The notes under the pieces: generated by a model
What the model was told of the DNA's origin: nothing
What the model saw: the letters and a program-made list of their open reading frames with translations, nothing else
Databases searched by the model: none
Shown: piece after piece, positions 35,677 through 42,229 of the stretch
Numbering within the stretch: the first letter of the stretch is position 1
Layout: every line of letters begins with the position of its first letter
DNA from: Legionella tunisiensis
GTDB taxonomy: Bacteria; Pseudomonadota; Gammaproteobacteria; Legionellales; Legionellaceae
DNA: 42,229 nucleotides
NCBI RefSeq assembly: GCF_000308315.1
Contig: NZ_CALJ01000325.1
Coordinates: 1-42,229 of the forward strand
Reading direction: 5' to 3'
Position numbers and translations under genes: made by a program

Positions 35677-36000
35677 TCAATATTTATAATCGGGTATTTT
35701 TTCTATTCTATTATCAATGAATTCGACTAGTTGATCACAATACACGCCTTTCATCGGTTTATAGGGTATTACTGGCCACACCAGCATGTCTGAAAAGTCT
35801 TTATTCAGGTAAAAAGAAATGTCGTATAAGTCGTGCGCCTCATCCAGCTCGATGCAGACAAACCCATCTAAGTATCGCGCATGAACTCTTAGTGCAAGCG
35901 CATTGTCGGATAGTTTATACCATTTAGACACGCCCCAAGACCAAACGATGGCTTTATTGGTGTGCAGCAATTGCTGCTGGATAATTTCTGGAATAGTCAT
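35677..36000 (-). CDS. 107-aa hypothetical protein with the duplicated leader
   Basis: ATG 36000 follows AGGAGAACACA. The protein reads MTIPEIIQQQLLHTNKAIVW, then ALALRVHARYLDGFVCIELDE and ends IEKIPDYKY. It is acidic and soluble-looking, resembling small plasmid proteins found near DUF932 genes (impression only). Its 24-base leader is identical to that of the divergent DUF932-like gene, so both should share the same expression control. Confidence 0.6.
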   Translation of the reverse strand: MTIPEIIQQQLLHTNKAIVWSWGVSKWYKLSDNALALRVHARYLDGFVCIELDEAHDLYDISFYLNKDFSDMLVWPVIPYKPMKGVYCDQLVEFIDNRIEKIPDYKY

Positions 36001-36024
36001 TGTGTTCTCCTATGTTTTTACTAT
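36001..36024 (-). repeat. Duplicated leader, minus-strand copy
   Basis: The 24 bases before ATG 36000 are identical, in inverted orientation, to 36166-36189 before the divergent gene. The shared part begins ATAGTAAAAACATAGGAG and includes the Shine-Dalgarno. A further partly matching block (ATACTGT with TTGT downstream) lies upstream in both, probably the -10 region. Confidence 0.7.
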
Positions 36025-36115
36025 GTGTCACTAAGACAAGAACAGTATAACAAGGACGGCAAAAAACATCAATGTTTATTATAAACTAAATTTATAAAAT
36101 GATTTTATCAAATTA

Positions 36116-36189
36116 GTTGACAAAAGTACTCTTTTTTGCGATACTGTATTTGTTCCTTGAGAACAATAGTAAAAACATAGGAGAACACA
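36116..36189 (+). promoter_or_regulatory. Promoter and duplicated leader of the DUF932-like gene
   Basis: TTGACA (36118-36123) is followed after 17 bases by GATACT and by the overlapping TACTGT, a good sigma-70 promoter. Bases 36166-36189 are the second copy of the 24-base leader shared with the divergent 107-aa gene. Confidence 0.55.
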
Positions 36190-36191
36190 TC

Positions 36192-36993
36192 ATGTTACCG
36201 ATTTTATCAAAAGAAAACTATTTAAATTAGCCCCCTCTATATTTACACAAGACAGTTCCCATAAAACAAGCACTAAGTACTCATCCATCTCTACAGAGCA
36301 AATCATTGAAAAATTAATATCGGAAGGTTTTTTCCAACCTGGGCAACTCAGACCAAAAGTTTGAGGCAAGAATCAAAAGCATTTGCAAAACACATGCTCC
36401 GTTTTCAACGCCATGATGCTACGCAGAATAATCAGGGGCTTTATCCTGAACTTGTCCTTATCAATTCTCATGATGGCTTGTCTTCTTATCGCTTAATGGC
36501 GGGTCTTTTTCGGGTCGTATGCAGTAATGGAATGATTGCGGGGCAATCGTATGACGAAATTAGAATTAAACATCAAGGCGATGTGATTGGCAATGTTATT
36601 GAAGGCACTTATAAAGTGATTGAAACCGCGAACACAATGCTTGATGTCTCAGACGAGATGGCTTCAATTCATTTAAATGAGGATGAAAAAATGCTTTTTG
36701 CCGAAGCTGCCCATTCACTAAAGTTCTCTGATGATGAAGCGGGGATGATTGTTGCACCTAAAAGTTTATTGCAGCCAAGACGATATGTGGATCAAAAAGA
36801 TAATGATCTGTTTACGGTGTTTAATGTTCTGCAAGAAAATTTAATTAAAGGCGGGATTCGCGGTCAGCGTTTAAATAAATACGGTTATACCACTCGAACA
36901 AAAACGAGGGAAGTAAAAGCCATTGATCAAAATGTGAAACTAAATCGTGCCTTGTGGACGTTGACTGAAAAAATGATGGAAATAAAGAGGTAA
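36192..36993 (+). CDS. DUF932-like plasmid/phage protein (frame reconstructed)
   Basis: ATG 36192 follows AGGAG. One base restored at the short A-run 36214-36217 and one at the T-run 36328-36333 give about 267 aa: LSKEKLFKLAPSIF, then FFPTWATQTKSLRQESKAFA. The centre holds the family pattern: FQRHDATQNNQGLYPELVLI, SSYRLMAGLFRVVCSNGMI and NVIEGTYKVIETAN. The C-terminus shows FTVFNVLQENLIKGG and TRTKTREVKAID. DUF932 proteins are common on conjugative plasmids and phages near replication or anti-restriction genes; the biochemical role is not settled. Confidence 0.8.
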
Positions 36994-37005
36994 TTGGGAA
37001 TTGAT

Positions 37006-37029
37006 AAGCAAAGGGACATCCCTTTGCTT
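37006..37029. terminator. Perfect hairpin after the DUF932-like gene
   Basis: AAGCAAAGGGA (37006-37016) pairs perfectly with TCCCTTTGCTT (37019-37029), leaving a two-base loop. It lies 13 bases past the stop. It could attenuate or process the transcript. The T-tract expected of a strong terminator is missing. Confidence 0.45.
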
Positions 37030-37075
37030 CACTCCTAGAGCAAGTAATGGGCTAACAATAGAAAATAGAGGGCAC

Positions 37076-37342
37076 ATGATGAAATTAAGATTATATCACG
37101 GGCGCAATACCCCAGAGCAAGAAATGGATGATTGGGGTTTCGAGGGAGCAACACTTAACGGCGTTGATGGGATTATATGGACTTATGGAGTGCCGCGAGT
37201 CTACTTTGTTAATGATAGTGCCTTAAAGATAGCTAAAGATTTGACGGGATGGGATGAAGTTGCGGATGGTTTAGAAATGCACGTTTATGAGGATTTAATT
37301 AAAACCAAGGATGGGTACTTCGGGGATTGGGAATTAATTTGA
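37076..37342 (+). CDS. 88-aa hypothetical acidic protein
   Basis: The start chosen is ATG 37076 (with GAGGG six bases upstream) or the adjacent ATG 37079. Earlier in-frame ATGs would read through the hairpin at 37006-37029. The protein MMKLRLYHGRNTPEQEMDDW continues FEGATLNGVDGIIWTYGVPR and ends YFGDWELI. It is acidic and probably a small soluble plasmid protein. Similar short proteins accompany DUF932 genes on plasmids (impression). Function unknown. Confidence 0.6.
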   Translation: MMKLRLYHGRNTPEQEMDDWGFEGATLNGVDGIIWTYGVPRVYFVNDSALKIAKDLTGWDEVADGLEMHVYEDLIKTKDGYFGDWELI

Positions 37343-37380
37343 ATGTAAGAGGTATTTATTTGCTATTTTTATTGTGTACT

Positions 37381-37414
37381 TTGCCAGTTGCCTGCTTGAT
37401 GCAGGCATTGGCAA
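37381..37414. other. Long hairpin between convergent genes
   Basis: TTGCCA-TTGCCTGC pairs with GCAGGCA-TGGCAA around a TTGAT loop. It is followed by a weaker CCAAG/CTTGG pair. Located between the plus-strand 88-aa gene and the minus-strand RHH-like gene, it may be a bidirectional terminator. Confidence 0.4.
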
Positions 37415-37516
37415 TTACCAGTAGGGGTTTCGGCCAGCAAATACCCAAGCACTTTACTTGGTCATGAGTCGCATGAATGACGGATTTTTCATGAAAAAAC
37501 CTGTTAATGAATCGCG

Positions 37517-37746
37517 TTAACCGTCAATTGTCTCATTTTTTCTGGCCTGCTTTTTCATTGCCTTCTGATGGGATTTAAAGTCTTTGTCTTTTGCAAAGAT
37601 AAAATGTGCTGCTTCTTCAATAAAAAAGCCGATATCATCGATAGAAGCCCACTGACAGTAGGCATTGATTTGCGCCAGTGTTTCGGTATTTATCTCAACT
37701 TTAATTTTTCTTTTCTCTGTGAACATTTATTGTTAATTAAAGGCAT
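37517..37746 (-). CDS. Small RHH-like protein, copy 2 (frame reconstructed)
   Basis: ATG 37746 follows GGAG. One base restored at 37705-37709 gives about 76 aa: MPLINNKCSQRKEKIKVEIN, then IDDIGFFIEEAAHFIFAKDK and a basic tail. The first residues, MPLINN, match MAIING of copy 1 at 31221-31435, and both lose a base at the same AAAAA position. This supports the reconstruction and the paralogy. Likely a ribbon-helix-helix DNA-binding protein. Confidence 0.65.
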
Positions 37747-37915
37747 AATCGACTCCATGATAAAAAGACAGGTGCAATGCGAACCGATTTAAATCACCAA
37801 TCCAAGTAGCTTTAAAGAAAATTTAATTGAATTTACAAGGACTAAGCACTGGACTTAACAGAAGTTAATCCAGCACGGATAACCAACCTGACATTCTCTG
37901 CATAAAACACCCTGT

Positions 37916-38415
37916 TTACCCCCGATAGTTGTTTGATTCAAACAACGCCATCGCAATAAAAAAGCCCCCGCCCCGATGATATATTCGATGGAATCTTTAG
38001 TCAGAAAGGTAAAAAACTGCTGATGAAGATTCGTGGCTAATAAAACCAATCCGCCAACCAAACAAACAACACCTGGGGCAAGTGATTTAAACGAGGCTTT
38101 AAAGAGGTTATAGGCGAGCGCACAAAGGAGCACTATGCCAATGAGCGAACCAAAGCCTTTAAGGGAGACAATACGCCCTGTATTCTGCATAAAAACGTAG
38201 GTTGCAAGGGCTACAAAGGCAAAGGAAAGTTCTTTAACAACCGAATCAATGGCCAGTTTTTCCTTAACATGAAAGAAGGCTTTATCAAGCAGAGAAGGTG
38301 CTTTGTAGTTCGTCCCAAAAGGAGAGGATTCGACAGGATAAGAGCCTGTTCCCTGACGAGGAATAAGGGAGGTTCCATAGATTCGTTCAAACTCGGAATG
38401 TTCGCTGGAATTCAT
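37916..38415 (-). CDS. Membrane protein before the mobilisation region (frame reconstructed)
   Basis: The start is ATG 38415 (MNSSEHSEF), preceded by GGGAGGG. One base restored at the A-run 37958-37963 gives about 166 aa ending FESNNYRG. A polar N-terminal 60 aa is followed by about four membrane segments (LSFAFVALATYVFM; LIGIVLLCALAYNLF; APGVVCLVGGLVLLAT; YIIGAGAFFIAMALF). It points away from the oriT candidate. Function unknown; a role in entry exclusion or mobilisation is possible (inference). Confidence 0.6.
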
Positions 38416-38531
38416 AAAAAACCCTCCCTGTATCAAGAAAAAATTTTAGAAAAGAATCAGCCTGTTAAGACCAGTCCTCAGATGGTATGATTGTAGCACA
38501 ATCGAAGGGGTTAGTTAAGGTTGGCGGGATA

Positions 38532-38572
38532 GGGGAAGCGTGGGACATTTTATAAAAAATGACCACTTCCCC
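38532..38572. other. Candidate oriT inverted repeat
   Basis: GGGGAAG-TGG (from 38532) pairs with CCA-CTTCCCC (ending 38572), and inside it CATTTT (38546-38551) pairs with AAAATG (38556-38561). It lies in the 210-base space directly upstream of mobC and the relaxase, the usual place for oriT. The nick site is not identified. Candidate positions lie in the following stretch that contains CATCCTCCTCAACCTG. Confidence 0.5.
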
Positions 38573-38646
38573 GCTGGTTGAAAATCACCCATCCTCCTCA
38601 ACCTGACGGCCTGCGGAATAAAAAATAAGAAGAAATGGAATAAAAA

Positions 38647-39033
38647 ATGGTTAAAACAAAATCCATGCGAATCCGCTTAACCGAAGAGGAATGGAATAGC
38701 GCTGATTCAGCAAGCACTGCGTTATTTGGAACACCCAATAAAAGCCGCTTAATGCGTAAACTTTTACGCGATTATATTGGTATGGGACCTGATTTAACAG
38801 ATAAGGAAATCACAGCCTTTCGTGAAGCGATAAAACAGTTAACAGGCATGGCCAGAAATCTTAATCAGATTACCGCAAGAATTAACAGCGATAACAAGCA
38901 GGTTTCGCAGTTATCCCCTGACTATATTAGGCGATTATCTTCTCTTGTCCGTGAAGTCAATGAGCAGTTAAAAGGTTATGTTTCGCAAACCATCAACCGC
39001 TATCAGGAGGTGGTAAATCATGGGGAACAGTAA
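38647..39033 (+). CDS. MobC-like relaxosome accessory protein
   Basis: The 128-aa protein has an N-terminal ribbon-helix-helix-like half (SMRIRLTEEEWNSADSAS, NKSRLMRKLLRDYI). The C-terminal half carries the MobC signature LTGMARNLNQITARIN. It would bind oriT DNA and help the relaxase open the strand. Its stop lies inside the start of the relaxase gene (14-base overlap), so the two are coupled. The frame is intact. Confidence 0.85.
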   Translation: MVKTKSMRIRLTEEEWNSADSASTALFGTPNKSRLMRKLLRDYIGMGPDLTDKEITAFREAIKQLTGMARNLNQITARINSDNKQVSQLSPDYIRRLSSLVREVNEQLKGYVSQTINRYQEVVNHGEQ

Positions 39034-40170
39034 CAATGACGAGCGTGATTTTCTTGATGATTCATGGCAGACAAGGCGTTTTGTATCCCCTTCACTTACT
39101 GAGGAGGAAAAGGAACGAAAAACAAAGAAAGAATAAGGAAAAAATCAGCAGGAATTCATGCGGATTTTAAATACTATAATCGAAACAGGGAGGCTTTATC
39201 CTATCAGCGTTTATCCATATCAGAACAGATTCGAATTGCCTCAGGCTTCCAGCAGGCGGTTATTAAAATCACCAGTTATGGCAAAGGATTTGAGAAGGTG
39301 TTTAGCCATCTGGAATACATCAGCAGGGCGTTTGATTTGCCGCTGGAAACGCAGGATAAAACGCTTCTTTTAACCCGTGAAGAATCAATGGAATTACTCG
39401 CCTCATGGCAGGCGTCCTGCTTTGACAGTCGCAGTAATTCCCGTGATACGGTTCATTACGTATTCAGTGCGCCACCAGGCACAGAACGAGGGCAATTTAA
39501 GACGGTTACCCGTGAGTTTTTAAGCGAAGAATATGAAGGAGAACACGACTATTTGTTTGTGGAACATGATGATACCGAGCACCCGCATATCCATGCTGTG
39601 GTGTGCATGCGCTCCATTCAGGGAAAAAAGCTTGACCCCAGAAAAAAATACCTGCATGCCATGAGAAAGCGCTTTGCCGAAACATGCCGAGATAATGGCA
39701 TTATGCTCGCCTCAAGCCGTCGATTTGAACGAGGACTTTCTGGTAAATCAAGTAAATCAGAACTGGTACAGATGCGCCAAAAAAGGCAGCATTTACCGGA
39801 GGTAGACAAACGCTTTGTAGCGCGGGTAAAAACGGAGATTGAATCGTCTTTTTCATCGAATGATTTAAGTGCCGATTCACGTCTAAAGCGCCATCAGTTT
39901 GTGCGCAGTCAATTCTACGACAGTGCTAAAAAACTGTATGATAATTACATTAACACCGAGGAGTCTAAACGACAGGATAAGGATATTCAGGCCGCTAAAT
40001 TATTGCTGGATTACGCGAAATCCTTTCCTCAGGAAAAAAGCCGCACTGATTTCCTGAAAGAAAAACTGGTTGAACAATCCATCGATGTTTCAGGGAGTAA
40101 TCCTGTCAGTCGAATGCCAGAAAGGCTGTTTAGCGCGAAGGAGCAGGATTGCGATCCGGATTTAACCTAG
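39020..40170 (+). CDS. MOBP-like relaxase (frame reconstructed)
   Basis: AGGAGG (39005-39010) precedes ATG 39020. One base restored at 39118-39122 gives about 383 aa. Motif I is probably SYGKGFEKVFSHLEYISRAF with Tyr in HLEYISR. The metal-binding HUH motif is clear: EHDDTEHPHIHAVV. The segment RKRFAETCRDNGIMLASSRR lies downstream, and the C-terminus is helical and charged. The enzyme should nick at oriT, stay covalently bound to the 5' end and be pulled through the VirD4/VirB channel. It lacks a primase or helicase domain; the separate Toprim protein at 4268 may supply part of that. Confidence 0.85.
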
Positions 40171-40352
40171 TTATCTGGTGCGTCAGTCTGGAAACAAGCA
40201 TTCCTGCAGGCAATCGAAACAGCACTGGCTGTAAGTTCTATTGAGATATTTTCTAAAAGAAATCTATAACGATAGAATTCTATTGACGTTTTCAGTAAGA
40301 TTCTACTGCTTAATCAAGACGACAATAATAATTTTAATGGACATCATGGGCT

Positions 40353-40606
40353 ATGAAAATGCAAATCAGGGGCACTGAGAATCCAAAGAAATCAACGTTA
40401 CTCTCTCAGAAGGTAATCACCAGAATTAAGGCGCTTTTTTGGGCGGTCGTAGTCCAGTCCGGTTTTGCGGGCTTGATTTTTTAGGTGGTCTGATGGATCC
40501 CTATTTAGGACTTTTAGCGGCAGGGGTGTATTTTTTTGGCATTGGTTTTTATTTGCTGTATCACTTTATTGTCGTTAACTCTTCAAAGAAAATTGAACCT
40601 TTATGA
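40353..40606 (+). CDS. Two-span membrane protein (frame reconstructed)
   Basis: ATG 40353 starts MKMQIRGTENPKKSTLLSQK. One base restored at the T-run 40477-40482 gives about 84 aa with two spans (FWAVVVQSGFAGLIFLGGL; LGLLAAGVYFFGIGFYLLYH). The stop overlaps the start of the next gene as ATGA. This strict coupling supports the reading. Function unknown. Confidence 0.55.
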
Positions 40607-40979
40607 TAAGAAAAATTTTACCCATTTTTTGCTTCTGATTAGCTCATCAGAAGTCACTGCCGGTTTAGTGTCTACGACGGTACATAGCCGCGCCAATTGC
40701 TCTAATAACGAATCCATAACGTGGTGGCTTGGCCATCCTTATGATTGGCGTGTTGTCAGCACGCATACAAATATTTACGGCGGCGGCCACCTGATGGATA
40801 CGGGGTATGCCTATACCTGGAGACAGGCTGCTGTTCATTGGGGTGAGGCACCTTTGGGTGATCATCGATGGGTAGTGACTGGGTACCATTATTTGAAAAG
40901 CTATGGTCATGGGAAAGTCCCCTTTGATACAACGACTGTTGGCGATTGCAGTATTTACAATGGGTGGTGGGATCACTAA
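40603..40979 (+). CDS. Secreted Trp/His/Tyr-rich protein (frame reconstructed)
   Basis: ATG 40603 overlaps the previous stop. One base restored at 40625-40630 gives a strong signal peptide (MIRKILPIFLLLISSSEVTA) and a mature protein of about 105 aa. It is rich in Trp, His, Tyr and Gly: ITWWLGHPYDWRVVS, then NIYGGGHLMDTGYAYTWRQA and HWGEAPLGDHRWVVTGYHYL. Two Cys could form a disulfide. No family recognised. The composition suggests a small beta-rich extracellular or periplasmic domain, possibly metal- or sugar-binding. Confidence 0.6.
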
Positions 40980-41056
40980 TTCAACAGTTTCAGGCTTTTA
41001 GTATAGAGGGATTTAATAACCGAAGTATGATCTGTTTTAAATCGATAAGGATAAAG

Positions 41057-41884
41057 ATGAGAAAATTGTTACCAACCGCATTGCTTATTCTGTTTGCTGC
41101 TCATGCAGTGGCAGAGTCTCAGGCTGTATTATCAAGAGAGGACATTGACAGGCTTAATAAAGAGTTACTTGCAAAGGCAGGATTATCTGTCCCTGACTCC
41201 ACTGAAATAAGGATTGTTTCTGCCAATCAGTTCCTGTTTAAGAATAACTCACGAATCAACCAAAGCAATGACGATGCAGCAAAGGAGATAAGGGATTATC
41301 TGGCAATGAACAGGGAGCAACAAAAGAATGGTTTTGTGAAGAGCAGTGAACCCCGCGCCAAAGAATTGTTAGAGATGGAGAAAACCTCTTTATACCATAA
41401 GAAAAAGTATAAACATGTTTTTTCCTTTAAAAGTACTCACCTGCGAGCAAGCAGTGAAGAGTTAAAGTTAGCGTATACTTTTGCAGGTGTGCCGAAAGAA
41501 GAGATGAACGTCAACATTGGAGTGGCTCCTTATGGTGCTTATAAAGAGGTAAAAAATGGCGATGAGGCCGATGGCTGGGACGGTGCTGTCCAGTTTTTTG
41601 TAAAAAACGGTATCGGCTCCTGTGCATTCACAGAGCACAATAGAAAACTGGCTCGAACGGGTGTGGAGCTTATCAAAGAACTGGTAACCTATGATGTGCA
41701 TGACAAACCAACCGTCATTCTCGTCAGGGGTAACGAGAAAACAGGTTTTGTCTATAAAGTCGAATGGTATGATCCTGTTTTCAGCCGCGAGTTGGAATGT
41801 GCCAATACAACATACAGTCAGCAATTGCGTGCCGAGGTAATTGCCCTTGCTAACCGTATAGAATCTTTTCAACAACCGCAATGA
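41057..41884 (+). CDS. Periplasmic hypothetical protein
   Basis: The start is ATG 41057, after AAGG, giving 275 aa with the signal peptide MRKLLPTALLILFAAHAVAE. An ATG-less upstream extension would lie outside the signal. The domain order is a helical N-part (SREDIDRLNKELLAKAGL), a charged middle, and a beta-rich end (DGWDGAVQFFVKNGIGSCAF, then TGFVYKVEWYDPVFSRELEC). It follows the secreted 125-aa protein after 77 bases and may be co-transcribed with it. No family recognised. The frame is intact. Confidence 0.7.
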   Translation: MRKLLPTALLILFAAHAVAESQAVLSREDIDRLNKELLAKAGLSVPDSTEIRIVSANQFLFKNNSRINQSNDDAAKEIRDYLAMNREQQKNGFVKSSEPRAKELLEMEKTSLYHKKKYKHVFSFKSTHLRASSEELKLAYTFAGVPKEEMNVNIGVAPYGAYKEVKNGDEADGWDGAVQFFVKNGIGSCAFTEHNRKLARTGVELIKELVTYDVHDKPTVILVRGNEKTGFVYKVEWYDPVFSRELECANTTYSQQLRAEVIALANRIESFQQPQ

Positions 41885-41893
41885 GGATAAGTT

Positions 41894-41941
41894 ATGCAGT
41901 TGTTTCACGATACTCCCAGTAGGATTTTCAGTGAACATTAA
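41894..41941 (+). pseudogene. Short coding remnant before a repeat boundary
   Basis: A 15-codon frame MQLFHDTPSRIFSEH follows GAGGATAAG at the correct spacing and then stops in the sequence leading into the 41955-41994 repeats. It looks like the first residues of a third gene in this secreted-protein set, cut off by an insertion (inference). Confidence 0.3.
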
Positions 41942-41954
41942 TTCTATTTGACGT

Positions 41955-41994
41955 CAATTACTTTTGCCGGTCAACGACAATTATCTTTGCCGGT
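41955..41994. repeat. Tandem 17-bp repeat, possible insertion-sequence end
   Basis: CAATTACTTTTGCCGGT (41955-41971) and CAATTATCTTTGCCGGT (41978-41994) repeat with a 23-base period. Short tandem repeats of this type occur at the ends of IS21-like elements. No transposase is visible in the window, so this may be a remnant. Confidence 0.4.
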
Positions 41995-42046
41995 TAAAAA
42001 ATTTTGTTCACGTTTACTTAATAATCGGTATTCACCTTTAATAATT

Positions 42047-42076
42047 TTGACTGCTCACGATCGATAAGAATATGTT
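42047..42076 (+). promoter_or_regulatory. Sigma-70 promoter for the last gene
   Basis: TTGACT (42047-42052) and TATGTT (42071-42076) are separated by 18 bases, about 50 bases before the ATG at 42129. Confidence 0.45.
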
Positions 42077-42128
42077 ACTGTGTGATTCGTCATTTTTTTG
42101 ATTTTAATTTATAAGGGAATGAATTTTT

Positions 42129-42229
42129 ATGAACTTGGATAAGTATCTCTACTTAATTGAAAAATCATATTCAAATAATCATGCAAAAAATTTACAAGTA
42201 GTTATCTAAACAATAGTCTCATGGATGGG
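42129..42229 (+). CDS. N-terminus of a gene running off the window (frame reconstructed)
   Basis: AAGGG about 13 bases upstream and the promoter at 42047 support ATG 42129. The protein reads MNLDKYLYLIEKSYSNNHAK. As given, a stop appears after 26 codons. One extra A in the run 42184-42189 keeps the frame open to the window end (FTSSYLNNSLMDG). Too short to identify. Confidence 0.4.

Noticed and set aside
1-42229. tRNA, rRNA or integrase/att boundary
   Set aside because: I found no tRNA-like cloverleaf, ribosomal sequence or tyrosine integrase motif by eye. A tRNAscan and an HMM search would settle it.

Overview
The window looks like a mobile element, probably a conjugative plasmid or plasmid-like integrative element, from Legionella or a close relative. 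The evidence is a complete Lvh-type (VirB/VirD4, type IVA) secretion operon preceded by an lvrR-lvrA-lvrB-lvrC-like regulatory block, which is characteristic of Legionella genomic islands. It also has Lcl-type C-terminal domain proteins, an IncFII-like replication initiator, ParA with a small partner, and a MobC/relaxase pair. No integrase, tRNA or att site was seen.

The most important technical point is that most long genes are broken by single-base losses in A/T homopolymers, mostly 5 to 7 bases long. I reconstructed about 39 of these, and every one is repaired by adding one base to a run. The T4SS genes are otherwise well conserved, so I treat these as probable base-calling errors. I give each gene as one reconstructed CDS and name the run in its entry.

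Layout. (1) 1-20054, mostly minus strand and more GC-rich: the lvr/lvh operon read right to left: lvrA, lvrB, a 40-aa membrane peptide, lvrC (CsrA-like), a periplasmic protein, VirB2, a VirB3-VirB4 fusion, VirB5, a 54-aa membrane protein, a VirB7-like lipoprotein, VirB6, B8, B9, B10, B11, VirD4, a Toprim-domain DNA-processing protein, two Lcl-like surface proteins, an outer-membrane barrel and a large membrane protein. (2) 20055-20166: a divergent control region with three copies of a 15-bp palindrome between lvrA and an S24-type repressor (LvrR-like). (3) 20167-24640, AT-rich cargo: an unknown 460-aa protein facing a three-gene minus-strand operon made of a 69-aa peptide, a tetrapyrrole-methylase-fold methyltransferase resembling borosin alpha-N-methyltransferases such as SonM, and an MFS transporter. 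This looks like a split-borosin RiPP locus. A fourth copy of the palindrome overlaps its promoter. (4) 24650-27800: replicon and partition: centromere-like repeats, ParA, an RHH-like partner, RepA and an origin-like region with DnaA boxes. (5) 27800-38450: accessory genes: two coiled-coil proteins, a YqaE/Pmp3 protein, two related small RHH-like proteins, a WGR-like protein, a serine resolvase, a Fic protein, a DUF932-like protein and several unknowns. (6) 38530-40170: candidate oriT, MobC and a MOBP-like relaxase. (7) 40353-42229: secreted or membrane unknowns and a repeat resembling an insertion-sequence end.

A plausible reading is that RepA/ParA maintain the element, relaxase plus MobC process oriT, VirD4 and the VirB channel move the DNA, and LvrR with the CsrA-like LvrC control the switch to transfer. 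The peptide-modification locus may be wired to the same repressor.
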